A stretch of 52,643 nt of DNA from a bacterium (GCA_029978085.1 JAPOJV010000004.1:1-52643), one strand, 5' to 3'. Counted from the stretch's first letter, positions 24,256 through 35,901 are shown. The notes: generated by a model from the letters alone, not told the origin. Program-made: numbers and translations.

Positions 24256-25605
24256 CTAAAAGTCATAGTCGAACCGCATGCCGAAGCCATCGGTGAGGCT
24301 GTTGCCGGCGTCCGGACGGATGTCCTGCAGGAAGGCGTGCACGTAGTTGAACTTCATCCGCGTGTAGGGGTTGAGATACCAGTTGAGGCCGATCGTGTAA
24401 TCGGTGAGGTTGTTGCCCCGAATGTTCTCGTCGTTGAGCACGATGTTGGAGTAGCGGGCCGCGATCTCCCAGGCCCCGAGCCCCGTGGCGATGCCGCGGA
24501 GTCCCTTCTTGGTGCGGATGAACTCGTCGTTCACTTTCATCCGCGTGTGGATGCCCTGCCTGCGGTCATACGGGCGGTGCTCGCCCGTGAGGAACCAGCT
24601 CACCTGTGCCATGTAGCCGTTGAAGAAGAGATTCGGGCCGTCGATCTGGTCGACGATCGCGAAGGCATATTCCGACTGCAGCGAGAGTGGCCCGAGGATC
24701 AGGGCGAACTCGGGGTCGAAGAGCTGGAAGTTCTTGGCCGGGATGAAGCCCGTATCGACGAAGATCGGGGCGAAGGGGGGCGTGCCGGGGTTCGCCGTGG
24801 GATAGCCGATCGGCTGGGATTTGCGCAGTTCTGGCGTGTTCCGGAATCGCACGCGGTCCTCCGACGTGGCCCGGTAGCTGTAGGCGGCGCCGAGATGGAG
24901 GTAGTAGCGGCCGTCACTCGCCTCATCCCACCACGGCAGCCAGGTGCCGCGCATCGTGAGTGCCTGGCCGCTGTCGAACGTGTCGTTGCCGGTGTTGTCG
25001 CTGTTGGTGCGGAAGGTGCCGATCGCCCAGGTGGCCAGCTCGTTCTCCGTGTTGCCGTAGGTCATGATGCCCATATTGCGGGCCGGTGCGAACGTGTCGA
25101 CGAGCGACCGCTCCATGAACGTGTTGTTGCGGTTTTGCGTGACGCGTTCGAGCGAGAAGGGCTCGAAGTAGTGGCCGACCCGCACGTTCTGCAGCCACGG
25201 CAGGTCGTGGGCCTCGATGTAGTTGTCGAGGTAGGAAGGCTGGTTGGCGAGGGCGAAGTCGACGCCGAGGGCATATTCGAGCTGGCTCCAAATCCTGCCA
25301 CGGGCTCCGATGCGGAGCCGGCGAAACTGGGCGCCGTCCTGCAGGTCGCCGAGCACGGCGCGGCTCTCGGGATCCTGGCTGAAATAGATCTGGTCACCCT
25401 GGGCTTGGCCCGAAACCTGGATCGTCGGCTTGCGATCGTCCGGTTGCTTGGGGGAAGCTGTTCGCGCAGCGTTCTTCAGTTCGTCGATCTCGACCTGCAG
25501 GCGTTCCAGTTCCGCGGCGATACCCGGTGGAATGTCATCAGCCGCTGCCGATGCGGCAACGACTGCAGCGAGAAGGGCGGCGGCGACGAGACGGAACGGA
25601 GCCAA
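24256..25605 (-). CDS. OprP/OprO-type outer-membrane porin
   Basis: A 449-residue porin. The signal peptide is FRLVAAALLAAVVAASAAA, then a short coiled-coil (IAAELERLQVEIDELKN) often seen in planctomycete and proteobacterial porins for periplasmic trimer anchoring, then the beta-barrel with QFRRLRIGARGRIW, GHYFEPFSLERVTQN, TFMERSLVDTFAPARNMG, and the terminal strand ending FGMRFDYDF with C-terminal Phe. The start is TTG 25605, supported by GAAGG about 9 bases upstream and by the signal peptide. It ends 2 bases from the convergent DsbD-like gene. Members include phosphate-selective porins; selectivity here is unknown. Confidence 0.9.
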   Translation of the reverse strand: MAPFRLVAAALLAAVVAASAAADDIPPGIAAELERLQVEIDELKNAARTASPKQPDDRKPTIQVSGQAQGDQIYFSQDPESRAVLGDLQDGAQFRRLRIGARGRIWSQLEYALGVDFALANQPSYLDNYIEAHDLPWLQNVRVGHYFEPFSLERVTQNRNNTFMERSLVDTFAPARNMGIMTYGNTENELATWAIGTFRTNSDNTGNDTFDSGQALTMRGTWLPWWDEASDGRYYLHLGAAYSYRATSEDRVRFRNTPELRKSQPIGYPTANPGTPPFAPIFVDTGFIPAKNFQLFDPEFALILGPLSLQSEYAFAIVDQIDGPNLFFNGYMAQVSWFLTGEHRPYDRRQGIHTRMKVNDEFIRTKKGLRGIATGLGAWEIAARYSNIVLNDENIRGNNLTDYTIGLNWYLNPYTRMKFNYVHAFLQDIRPDAGNSLTDGFGMRFDYDF

Positions 25606-25891
25606 GGAAGTGGGCCTTCAGGCGGCGGGACCATCCATATAATCGGCACATTCCTCACAAGCCTTGAAGAGCCCCCGGCGCCCCCAGGTTCGCTATCCTG
25701 CCCTGCTGCTCGCTCCGGGCGCTTTTTCGGGAACTGTCCGGTTGGGTGCTCCTGTCTCATGTGCCGGGTTTTTCACCTGAAGATTGCCCAGCCGGCGGCA
25801 GAGCTTTTATCGTTTCGGGCCCTCGGGACGGGCTGTCCCGTGTCGGGGCAGCGCCGGTCATCCCGAGGTTCTCGAGAGAGGGCTTCCTCCC
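25606..25891. other. Divergent intergenic region with CGGGAC/GTCCCG hairpin
   Basis: This stretch between the porin and the cysteine-rich gene has no convincing gene. On the plus strand TTGCCC, 16 bases, TTTATC (around 25790-25815) is a weak promoter candidate for the cysteine-rich protein. A CGGGAC-GGGCT-GTCCCG hairpin lies at 25824-25840. An isolated TATAAT near 25637 lacks a good partner. Confidence 0.3.
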
Positions 25892-26278
25892 ATGGCTGGC
25901 AAGATTTTTCTGCGGTTGGTTGGAACGCTCACCTGCATGGCTGTGGTGGCGATTGCGTGGGACGCCGAGGCATGTGGCCATCGGCATCATCGGCGGGCCT
26001 GTTGCGCCCCGGTTTGCTGCGACCCGTGCTATTCGGCGCCGGTCTGCTGCGAGCCGGCCCGGTGTGCACCAGTGTGCGAGACGGCCTGTGCGCCGGCCTG
26101 CGTGACGAGCTGCGCTCCGTCGTGCTGCTACCGGCCGGTGTGCAGCTACACCGTGGTGCGGGAGTCGGTGATCCTGCCGTCGGCCTGCTGCACGATCGCT
26201 TCGACGGCAGCCCCGGCGGCCACCATCGTGAAGAGCACGGCGAAGCCGGCGGTGAAGACCGTCGCGAGCACTCGTTAA
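25892..26278 (+). CDS. Cysteine-rich exported small protein
   Basis: A 128-residue protein with a signal peptide (KIFLRLVGTLTCMAVVAIA, cleavage near DAEA). Its mature part begins CGHRHHRRACCAPVCC and has about 18 cysteines, arranged as CC pairs and as C-A-P-V/A-C spacings over about 75 residues, followed by a low-complexity Ala/Thr/Val/Lys tail. It could bind metal (a His cluster lies beside the Cys array) or be a disulfide-linked structural surface protein; neither is proven. The start ATG 25892 directly precedes the signal peptide and the track's longer ORF is not needed. The DsbD-like gene lies about 1.6 kb upstream on the same strand, beyond the porin. It ends with TAA and is followed by a hairpin. 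Confidence 0.7.
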   Translation: MAGKIFLRLVGTLTCMAVVAIAWDAEACGHRHHRRACCAPVCCDPCYSAPVCCEPARCAPVCETACAPACVTSCAPSCCYRPVCSYTVVRESVILPSACCTIASTAAPAATIVKSTAKPAVKTVASTR

Positions 26279-26310
26279 ACGCGGTGGCTCCGAGTCCAGG
26301 TTCCCGATCC

Positions 26311-26340
26311 GCCCGCGTGGGGCAGTCGCTCCGCGCGGGC
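26311..26340 (+). terminator. Hairpin after the cysteine-rich gene
   Basis: GCCCGCG (26311-26317) pairs with CGCGGGC (26334-26340) across a 16-nt loop and is followed by GTTTCG, 33 bases past the stop. It resembles a terminator with a short T-run. Confidence 0.5.
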
Positions 26341-26481
26341 GTTTCGCTGCGCCGTCGGGCGGGCCTGGTTTTGTCGGAAAGTGGATTGCTGAACAGCAGC
26401 TGATTCGCACCATGACAGGGTCTTTGGGCCGGCGACGTGGTCGTTCCGGCTCTTCCTTTCAGATGCATGCGGAGAACAGGC

Positions 26482-28041
26482 ATGACCCAGGTTGGCATTC
26501 GGATGGCTCGGTTGTGGTGCGTGTTGGTGGTCGCCTGCATGGCCTGGGCCACCGGCGCGAAATGGGCCATCGCCCAGTCCCAGAAGCAGCCCAACATCCT
26601 CGTCATCTGGGGAGACGACATCGGGCAGTTCAACGTCGGGGCCTACAACCTCGGCATGATGGGCTACAAGACGCCCAACATCGACCGCATCGCCCGCGAA
26701 GGGGCGCTGTTCACCGACTGGTATGGCCAGCAGAGCTGCACCGCGGGGCGAGCCGCCTTCATCACCGGCCAGTCGCCGATCCGTACAGGGCTCACGAAGG
26801 TGGGCCTCCCCGGCGCCCCCGAAGGCATGCAAAAGGAAGATCCGACGATCGCGACGCTCCTCCGGGCCCGCGGCTACATGACCGGGCAGTTCGGCAAGAA
26901 CCACCTCGGCGACCGTGACGACATGCTGCCGACGAACCACGGCTTCGACGAGTTTTACGGCAATCTCTACCACCTCAATGCCGAGGAGGAGCCCGAGCAT
27001 CCCGACTACCCGAAGAACCCCGAGTTCAAGAAGCGGTATGGCCCGCGGGGCGTGATCCACTCGTTTGCCAACGGGAAGATCACCGATACCGGGCCGCTGA
27101 CGAGGAAGCGGATGGAGACGATCGACGAGGAGGTGAACGCCAAGACGTTCGACTTCATGAGCCGCGCCAAGCAGTCAGGCAAGCCGTTCTTCATCTGGTG
27201 GAACTCCACCAAGATGCACATCTTCACGCACCTCAAAGACGGCGTTGCGGGCAAGACGGGCCTCGGCATCTATGCCGACGGCATGGTGGAGCATGACCGT
27301 CAGGTCGGTGAGATCCTCGCGAAGCTCGACGAGATGGGCCTCGCCGAGAACACGATCGTGATGTACTCGACCGACAACGGGGCCGAGGCCTTCACCTGGC
27401 CGGACGGCGGCACGACGATGTTCCGCGGCGAGAAGAACACGCAGTGGGAAGGGGGCTACCGCGTGCCCTGTGCGATCAAGTGGCCCGGCACGATCAAGCC
27501 CGGCACCGTGGTCAACGACATCGGTGCCCACGAAGACATGCTCACCACGCTGGTAGCGGCCGCCGGCGACACGACCGCCAAGGAGGAGCTGAAGAAGGGG
27601 CGGCGGATCGGTGACCGCACCTACAAGGTGCACCTCGACGGCTACGACCTGGGGCCGGCGCTTCGGGGCGAAGCCGAGTGGCCGCGGAAGGAGTTCATCT
27701 ACTGGACCGACGACGGCAGTGTGGCCGCCCTTCGCTATGGCAACTGGAAGGCCACGTTCCTCAAGCAGACGGCCCACGGCATGCACGTGTGGCAGCAGCC
27801 GTTCGAAGAACTGCGGGCGCCCACGCTCGTGAACCTGCGGATGGATCCGTTCGAACTGGCCCAGGACATCGGCATGGATTACCAGCGGTGGTATCTGGAG
27901 CACATGTTCATGATCGCGCCCGCCGCCGGCTACGTGGGCGAGTGGCTGCAAAGCTTCCGCGAGTTTCCGCCGCGGCAGAAGCCGGGCAGCTTCAATCTCA
28001 ACCGGGTGATGGAAGCGGTCACGAGCCCGGCCTCGCGGTGA
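26482..28041 (+). CDS. Sulfatase (arylsulfatase family, Cys-type)
   Basis: A 519-residue exported sulfatase that hydrolyses sulfate esters, probably on sulfated glycans. A signal segment (ARLWCVLVVACMAWATGAKWAIA) precedes NILVIWGDDIG, whose aspartates bind calcium. The formylglycine site is SCTAGRAAFITG (CxAxR), to be matured by a formylglycine-generating enzyme not present here. Later TGQFGKNHLGDRDDMLPT supplies the Lys/His of the active site, and YSTDNGAEAFTWPDGGTT the remaining metal ligands. ATG 26482 has GGAGA nine bases upstream. Codon use is strongly G/C-ending, unlike the second sulfatase of the window. It is convergent with the AraC regulator. Confidence 0.93.
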   Translation: MTQVGIRMARLWCVLVVACMAWATGAKWAIAQSQKQPNILVIWGDDIGQFNVGAYNLGMMGYKTPNIDRIAREGALFTDWYGQQSCTAGRAAFITGQSPIRTGLTKVGLPGAPEGMQKEDPTIATLLRARGYMTGQFGKNHLGDRDDMLPTNHGFDEFYGNLYHLNAEEEPEHPDYPKNPEFKKRYGPRGVIHSFANGKITDTGPLTRKRMETIDEEVNAKTFDFMSRAKQSGKPFFIWWNSTKMHIFTHLKDGVAGKTGLGIYADGMVEHDRQVGEILAKLDEMGLAENTIVMYSTDNGAEAFTWPDGGTTMFRGEKNTQWEGGYRVPCAIKWPGTIKPGTVVNDIGAHEDMLTTLVAAAGDTTAKEELKKGRRIGDRTYKVHLDGYDLGPALRGEAEWPRKEFIYWTDDGSVAALRYGNWKATFLKQTAHGMHVWQQPFEELRAPTLVNLRMDPFELAQDIGMDYQRWYLEHMFMIAPAAGYVGEWLQSFREFPPRQKPGSFNLNRVMEAVTSPASR

Positions 28042-28065
28042 CCAGACATCGGCGTCGCCTTCCGT

Positions 28066-28995
28066 TCACCCGCGGCAGCGGTGCAGGGTGGCGGAAGGCG
28101 GTTCGCCGAACTGTCGGCGGTACCGCGCGGCGAAGCGGCCGAAATCCCAGATGCCGTGAGCCGTGAGCACCTGCGACACGGTCGTGTCGTCGTGTTGCGT
28201 GGCATGCAGACTGCGGCGCACGCGGTGCAGCAGCCGCAGGTTGATGTACGCGAGCGGGCTGATGCCGTAGGTGTCGTGAAAGGCGCGGGCGAGCGTTCGC
28301 TCGGTCACCCCGCAGGTATCCGCCAGCGCAGCGACCGATGGCCGCCCGCACCAGTTCTCCTCCAGGTGCCCCAAGGCGGCGCGGATGATCGCACCGCGAT
28401 CCAGTTGCGGCCGCCCGCCCCGCTTCGGCTCCGCGGCGGGGGCCGAGAGGCAGGCCGCCGCCGCCTGCAGAATCGCCCCGCACGCGGCCTCTTGGGCCGG
28501 GGTCGAGGGGGCGGCGACCGCCGGATCGACCGCCAGCCGCGTCACGAGTTCTCGAAGCCGTCCGGCGGCATGGGGGCCGCAGCGGATGACCCGGCTCGGT
28601 CCCTGACCGCTCGACGGCGCATTCGCGTACAGCGGGAAGTCCGCAGGCAGGGCGACCGAGCACCAGGCGTGGGCACGGCGTTGCACGCGGATGCGGAAGT
28701 CCGCGCCGGGCGGAATGAGGAGCACGCCATCCTGGCCGAGCGGTTCGCAGTTCACGACATGCTGCTCGAAGTGCGTGACAGGCAGAAACAGAAGCGGCCC
28801 AGCGTGCGCGTTGCCGCCGAAGCACAGGTTGCCCCCGCCTTCGAATGCCGTCTGGATGACGACTCGGCCCAGGAGCCGCGTTGCGAGCCGCCACGATCGC
28901 ACCTCGACGGCGTCGCACACGAGCCGCAGGTCGGCCCCGCGAACCGCGTCTCCCCACGCATCGAAATCGTCGAAAACCTGCATTCCCGCCAGCAT
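28066..28995 (-). CDS. AraC-family transcriptional regulator
   Basis: A 309-residue regulator. The C-terminal 100 residues carry the two AraC helix-turn-helix units: RPSVAALADTCGVTERTLARAFHDTYGISPLAYINLRLLHRVRRSL, then TTVSQVLTAHGIWDFGRFAARYRRQFGEPPS. The N-terminal part is a sensor of the AraC_binding_2/cupin-like sort (RVVIQTAFEGGGNLCFGG, VLLIPPGADFRI). A low-complexity Ala-rich linker joins them. Start 28995 (ATG) or 28983 (second Met) cannot be separated. It faces the sulfatase gene, 24 bases away, so control of that gene is possible but unproven. Confidence 0.9.
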   Translation of the reverse strand: MLAGMQVFDDFDAWGDAVRGADLRLVCDAVEVRSWRLATRLLGRVVIQTAFEGGGNLCFGGNAHAGPLLFLPVTHFEQHVVNCEPLGQDGVLLIPPGADFRIRVQRRAHAWCSVALPADFPLYANAPSSGQGPSRVIRCGPHAAGRLRELVTRLAVDPAVAAPSTPAQEAACGAILQAAAACLSAPAAEPKRGGRPQLDRGAIIRAALGHLEENWCGRPSVAALADTCGVTERTLARAFHDTYGISPLAYINLRLLHRVRRSLHATQHDDTTVSQVLTAHGIWDFGRFAARYRRQFGEPPSATLHRCRG

Positions 28996-29061
28996 CCTCT
29001 GCCTGCGAACCTTCGCTCAGTCTATCCCGTTCCGTCGCATCCAAACAAACGCAGGTGCCGC

Positions 29062-29188
29062 GGAAGCCCGCGGCGCTTCTTGGAAGCCCGAGGCGATTCC
29101 GGGAAGCCCGCGGCGCGAGCCAAGGGAATACGCGTCGTTTCACGTGAGCCCGCGCCCACACCCTCGGCTCGCGCCACGGGCTTCCAGG
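29062..29188. repeat. REP-like cluster, left of RAYT gene
   Basis: Three direct GGAAGCCCG units lie exactly 20 bases apart (29062, 29082, 29102). The third begins a long imperfect hairpin: GGCGCGAGCCAAGGG near 29111 pairs with CCCTCGGCTCGCGCC near 29161, flanked by GAAGCCCG/CGGGCTTC. About 80 bases of this element recur at 29895-29978. A further half-copy (CACCTGACACCACGTCCACA) at 29223-29242 sits directly behind the transposase stop. Confidence 0.85.
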
Positions 29189-29250
29189 CAGGCGGGTACG
29201 CCGGACGCAGATGGCGTCGTCTCACCTGACACCACGTCCACACCCTCGGC

Positions 29251-29778
29251 TCAGCGCTCGGCCGCGATCGGAGCCTGAACGGGCACGCCTTGGCATTCCT
29301 GCACGTAGGTGATGACTGATGCGAGGTCGCCATCGTGAAAAATGCGTCGCTTGCTTCCTCCCTCCGTCCACCATCGTGTGCGGGGCGCTGCCCCGCGGGA
29401 GTCGGCGATCTCGTTGGGGGCCCGTGTGCACCAGGACTTCAGTTGCGTCATCACGTCTATCGGAGCCCGGCCGACCGCGGTTACGACCACGTGCACGTGT
29501 TGGAGCCGGCATTGCAACGCGTGGAGGTACCAGCCACGCACGTGGCAATGGGCCACGATCGCGGCTTCCACGGCGACGCGCTGGGAGCGGTCGAACGTCA
29601 CAGGTTTCTCGGCCATGTGCCGCCGGGCTACGGCAGCCCGCAGCGGTTCTGGGCCGTGAAGCCTGCCTCGTCCATCGGCCCAGCCGCGGCCGTCGCCCGG
29701 CAGCCACGACCCATAGGCCGTCCACGTGAGAAAGAACGCGAGCGGATCGGAATGAGGAATCGAGTTGATGTTGCGCAT
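29251..29778 (-). CDS. REP-associated tyrosine transposase (RAYT, IS200-like Y1)
   Basis: A 175-residue Y1/HUH nuclease. The N-terminal LAFFLTWTAYGSWLPGDGRGW is typical of this transposase group; the metal-binding HUH motif appears as QHVHVVVTA, and the catalytic tyrosine is probably the one in ASVITYVQECQG. I chose ATG 29778, preceded by GAGGTG, because the longer track ORF simply reads through the right-hand REP cluster. An A+T-rich stretch upstream (TGCGTATACACAC, ACTATA) may contain its promoter. Length and both motifs are complete, so it may be active. Confidence 0.85.
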   Translation of the reverse strand: MRNINSIPHSDPLAFFLTWTAYGSWLPGDGRGWADGRGRLHGPEPLRAAVARRHMAEKPVTFDRSQRVAVEAAIVAHCHVRGWYLHALQCRLQHVHVVVTAVGRAPIDVMTQLKSWCTRAPNEIADSRGAAPRTRWWTEGGSKRRIFHDGDLASVITYVQECQGVPVQAPIAAER

Positions 29779-29874
29779 GAGCACCTCGAGTCTTGTGTGT
29801 ATACGCACGTATAGTATTGATTGCTTGCCGGGATGCAAGAGGAAGCGGCAATTGGCGACGTGACCGTCTTCCCG

Positions 29875-29984
29875 GGAAGCCCGCAGCTTTGCTTGGAAGC
29901 CCGAGGCGCGAGCCAAGGGAATACGCGTCGTTTCACCTGACACCACATCCACACCCTCGGCTCGCGCCACGGGCTTTCAAGCAG
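29875..29984. repeat. REP-like cluster, right of RAYT gene
   Basis: Two GGAAGCCCG units 20 bases apart (29875, 29895), the second opening an 80-base hairpin nearly identical to the left copy, including AGGGAATACGCGTCGTTTCAC in the loop (29916-29936). Differences from the left copy are mostly in the loop after this block. It lies upstream of the RAYT start. Confidence 0.85.
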
Positions 29985-30017
29985 TGGCTACGCTGAAGGT
30001 AGCGGGGCGGGTGGAGC

Positions 30018-30075
30018 GTAGCGGGTGCACGTGAGCCGCCGCAGGCATGAGCGGCGCCGCTGTGGCTACCCGCTG
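30018..30075 (-). terminator. Large hairpin overlapping the end of the antiporter gene
   Basis: AGCGGGT at the antiporter's last codons and stop pairs with ACCCGCT about 40 bases downstream; between them is the perfect palindrome AGCGGCGCCGCT (30050-30061). There is no U-tract. The hairpin could end transcription or protect the mRNA 3' end. The remaining 29985-30017 shows nothing further. Confidence 0.4.
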
Positions 30076-31769
30076 CGGAACGTGGCTTCCACCCGCTGCC
30101 GCTCGCGGTCGATCTGCTCGCCGCTCGCGCCGAGCCGTTCGAGAATCCGCACGGCAAAGGCCAGGGCCACCTCTCCCTCCGCGGCAAACACGTCCTCCGC
30201 GCCGGCCCGCTGGAGCTTTGGCAGTTCGCGGACGTATTGCGTGCGGGCCAGGACATGGATGCCCGGATTGATCTCCTTGGCCCGACGAATGACTTCCTCA
30301 TCGAGGCTGCCGGTGCCCGACGTGAGGATCAGGTTCGCCGCCTGAGCGGCTCCGGCCTCCGCGAGCACCTCCGGCCGGCTCGCGTCGCCGTAGATCGCCC
30401 GCACATCGAAGGCCTTGAGTCGCCTGACGGTGTCGAGGTTGAGTTCGATCACGGTGGGCTCGATCTCGTTGTCGAGCAAGAGTTGCGTGACGGTCTGGCC
30501 GACCGGCCCGTAGCCGACGACGATCGCCCGTTGCACCGGAGCCTGCTCGGCCGCCGGCTCCTCGGCGCCCGTCTGGTCGGCTGTGGGCAGTCGTCGCACC
30601 AGCCACCGTTCCCAGACGTCGAGCGACCGGTAGAGCAGGGGGTTGAGCGTGATCGACACGATCGCCGTCGCCACGAGCGTATTGACGGCGTCGGCCGGCA
30701 TTACACCGAGCTGGGCCCCGAGAGACGCCAGAATGAACGAAAACTCGCCGATTTGGGCCAACGCCACCGCCACAGGCACGGCGACCCGCCGGGGATAGCC
30801 GAGCCCGAGCACGATCGCCAGCGCTGCCAGCGGCTTCGCCACGAGCACGATCGCCAAGGCCGCGGCGATCGCCCACGGTGACTGGAGCAGCGCCGCAGGG
30901 TCGAAGAGCATGCCGACCGAGACGAAGAACAGCACGGCGAAGGCATCCCGCATCGGCAGGGCGTCGGAGGCGGCGCGCAGGCTGAACTCGCTGCGGCCCA
31001 CGACCATGCCGGCCAGGAAGGCGCCCAGCGCCATCGACACGCCGAAGAGCTTCGCGGAACCGACGGCGATCCCCAGTGCGATCACGAGCACGGCGAGCGT
31101 GAAGAGTTCCCGCGATCGCGTGGCGGCGATCCGCTCCATGATCCACGGGATCACGCGGCCACCCACCACGACCGTGATCGCCACGAGGACGGCCATCTTC
31201 GCAGCGGCCAGCGCCAGCGCCGCGGCGATGCCACTGGCCGATAATGCCGTGGGGCCGACGAGCGCGGGAAGGAGTACGAGCGCCACCACCGTGAGCAGGT
31301 CTTCGACCACCAGCCAGCCGACGGCGATGTGGCCGGTCCGCGTGTGCAGGTCACGGTTGTCGGTGAGCACCCGGATGAGCACGACCGTGCTGGCGACCGA
31401 GACGGCGCCGCCAAAGATGATCGACGTGGACCACTCCCAGCCGAGCAGCCGGCCAGCGACGGCGCCGAGCAGCGTGGCCACGCCGCTCTGCACGAGTGCC
31501 CCCGGCACGGCCACGTGCCGCACGGCGAGCAGTTCGCGGAAGTGAAAGTGAAGGCCCACCCCGAACATGAGCAGGATCACGCCGATCTCAGCCAGCTGCT
31601 CGGCGATCGCGGCATCGGCGGCGAACCCGGGAGTTGCCGGCCCGACGGCCACGCCCGCCAGGAGGTAGCCGACGATCGGCGACAGCCTGAGCTGCTGCGT
31701 GATATAGCCGAGCACGAGTGCAGCCGTGAGGCCGCCGGTAAGCGTCAGGATGAGGTCGATGTCGTGCAC
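30066..31769 (-). CDS. CPA2-family monovalent cation/proton antiporter with TrkA-N domain
   Basis: A 567-residue transporter like KefB/YbaL. About twelve membrane helices run from LTGGLTAALVLGYITQQL to ATAIVSITLNPLLY, including the family segments SPIVGYLLAGVAVGP, VILLMFGVGLHF, SVASTVVLIRVL and GWLVVEDLLTVVALVLLP. A cytoplasmic linker leads to a Rossmann RCK domain (AIVVGYGPVGQTVTQLLLDNEI, with a later acidic strand VRAIYGDASRPEVL) that senses nucleotides. It exchanges K+ or Na+ for protons. The start is GTG, 18 bases after gcvP, so the two are probably cotranscribed under the glycine riboswitch. Confidence 0.9.
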   Translation of the reverse strand: MHDIDLILTLTGGLTAALVLGYITQQLRLSPIVGYLLAGVAVGPATPGFAADAAIAEQLAEIGVILLMFGVGLHFHFRELLAVRHVAVPGALVQSGVATLLGAVAGRLLGWEWSTSIIFGGAVSVASTVVLIRVLTDNRDLHTRTGHIAVGWLVVEDLLTVVALVLLPALVGPTALSASGIAAALALAAAKMAVLVAITVVVGGRVIPWIMERIAATRSRELFTLAVLVIALGIAVGSAKLFGVSMALGAFLAGMVVGRSEFSLRAASDALPMRDAFAVLFFVSVGMLFDPAALLQSPWAIAAALAIVLVAKPLAALAIVLGLGYPRRVAVPVAVALAQIGEFSFILASLGAQLGVMPADAVNTLVATAIVSITLNPLLYRSLDVWERWLVRRLPTADQTGAEEPAAEQAPVQRAIVVGYGPVGQTVTQLLLDNEIEPTVIELNLDTVRRLKAFDVRAIYGDASRPEVLAEAGAAQAANLILTSGTGSLDEEVIRRAKEINPGIHVLARTQYVRELPKLQRAGAEDVFAAEGEVALAFAVRILERLGASGEQIDRERQRVEATFRSG

Positions 31770-31787
31770 GGGCGGCGCTCGGGGCGG

Positions 31788-34718
<2,931 letters not shown>

Positions 34719-34765
34719 GACAGGGCTCCACGGCGTGCGGACAAGGCATGCGCCTGCCCGCGGAA

Positions 34766-34946
34766 CCCTGTTGTCCTGGAACCTGAGAGATTCGCCGCGG
34801 GCTTCAGTCCGCGGGTTGCCCCTTCGGTGGATTCACGCCCGTCGTCTGCCGACTCAGGGTGTCAATCACTCTCCAACAGCGTATGTCGTCAGTACTTTTG
34901 CCTGAGCGTTCGGCCTTCGGCGGTCTTGCGACTCTCTCCTGACGCC
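34766..34946 (-). promoter_or_regulatory. Tandem glycine riboswitch upstream of gcvP
   Basis: Read on the minus strand, two glycine aptamers follow one another. The first has AGGAGAGAGTC, ACCGCCGAAGG, and CGCTCAGGCAAAAGTACTGA; the second has TGGAGAGTG, ACCGAAGGGGCAA and ATCTCTCAGGTTCCAGGACA. These are the conserved cores of the glycine riboswitch, and the glycine catabolic gene gcvP lies about 48 bases downstream, as expected for a switch that turns expression on with glycine. The downstream expression platform (34719-34765) has GGGTTCCGCGGGCAGGCGC but was not resolved. Confidence 0.95.
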
Positions 34947-35001
34947 AAAAGTCTAGCAGTCCGACCGAATTCTGGCAGCGTGCTGCGGCTGGCCCAGGTT
35001 T

Positions 35002-35901
35002 TCAGCCGAACAGGCGTTGCTTTGCCTGATCGGCGATCAGCCGGACGGCGGGGTGCGTGAGCCGACGTTCGACCGAGATGGCATAAAACTTCTCTCGCAC
35101 CCGATCGAGTTCGCCGACCCAGGCCACCTTGTAGCGGCGGCAGATTTCGCGGCGGACGACCGTCGGCGCGGCGAAGAGTCCGAGCCCGTGCTCGCCCAGC
35201 GTCTGAAGCATGGCCATGTCCTCGACCTCGCCGACGATCGTGGGTTCGATGCGGTGTACGTCGAACCATTGATCGAGTGACTGGCGGACGGCAGTGTTCG
35301 TCGTCTGCAGCAGCATGGGGGCGCCATGGAGCGACGCTGGGAACTTCCGTCGTGCCGCGCGGGCGAGCGGCGCGGCGCCGAAGATCGAGACACTCGTCTC
35401 GCCCAGGAGATGACTGAAGGCCCGCACCTTGAGCGACGGCATCATCGGGGCGTCGGCGACGACGAGATCGAGGACATGCACCGCCAGTTCGCCGAGAAGC
35501 CGCTCGGTCTTGTCGATCCGCACGTGGAGCCTGAAGGCCGGCTGCATGGCCAGTGCCGGTTCGAGCAGCCTGTAGGTCGTGAGTTTCGGCAATGCGTCGG
35601 AAACGCCGACACGGAACCGCCGTGGCGCGTGCTGCGGCTCCCCTTTCACTGTGTGGAGCAATTCACGGCCGAGCGAGAAAATTTCGTCGGCGTAGCGGTA
35701 GACCTTCTCCCCCTCGGGCGTGAGACGGAGATGCCGTCCCTGGCGATCAAACAGCTTCTGTCCCAGCGATCGCTCGAGAGACCGCAGCTGGGCGCTCACG
35801 GTCGGCTGTGCTACATGCAGCGCCGCCGCAGCTTTCGAAACGCTGTGTTCCCTGGCAACTGTCCAGAAATAGAGGAGGTGGTGGTAGTTGAGCCATTCCA
35901 T
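35002..35901 (-). CDS. LysR-family regulator (NhaR-like)
   Basis: A 299-residue LysR regulator. The N-terminal winged helix (NYHHLLYFWTVAREHSVSKAAAALHVAQPTVSAQLRSLERSLGQKLF, continuing to RYADEIFSLGREL) matches the NhaR type, whose known E. coli member responds to Na+ and activates nhaA. The co-inducer domain carries FRVGVSDALPKL and QTLGEHGLGLFAAP. It lies 40 bases downstream of the carbonic anhydrase gene in the same direction. Control of the Na+-coupled SbtA transporter gene upstream is a reasonable inference. Confidence 0.9.
   Translation of the reverse strand: MEWLNYHHLLYFWTVAREHSVSKAAAALHVAQPTVSAQLRSLERSLGQKLFDRQGRHLRLTPEGEKVYRYADEIFSLGRELLHTVKGEPQHAPRRFRVGVSDALPKLTTYRLLEPALAMQPAFRLHVRIDKTERLLGELAVHVLDLVVADAPMMPSLKVRAFSHLLGETSVSIFGAAPLARAARRKFPASLHGAPMLLQTTNTAVRQSLDQWFDVHRIEPTIVGEVEDMAMLQTLGEHGLGLFAAPTVVRREICRRYKVAWVGELDRVREKFYAISVERRLTHPAVRLIADQAKQRLFG

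Larger units (their letters stand above)
29062..29984. mobile_element. REPtron: RAYT gene flanked by REP-like palindromes
   Basis: A single-gene unit bounded by two near-identical palindromic REP clusters in the same orientation. This is the arrangement known for REP-associated tyrosine transposases, which are thought to disperse or maintain REP sequences rather than move as ordinary insertion sequences. No target-site duplication or terminal inverted repeat of the whole unit was seen. Confidence 0.75.

Noticed and set aside
29062-29188. A CRISPR array, because of regularly spaced repeats
   Set aside because: The 9-base units repeat every 20 bases with related spacers and no cas genes; they are parts of REP-like palindromes.
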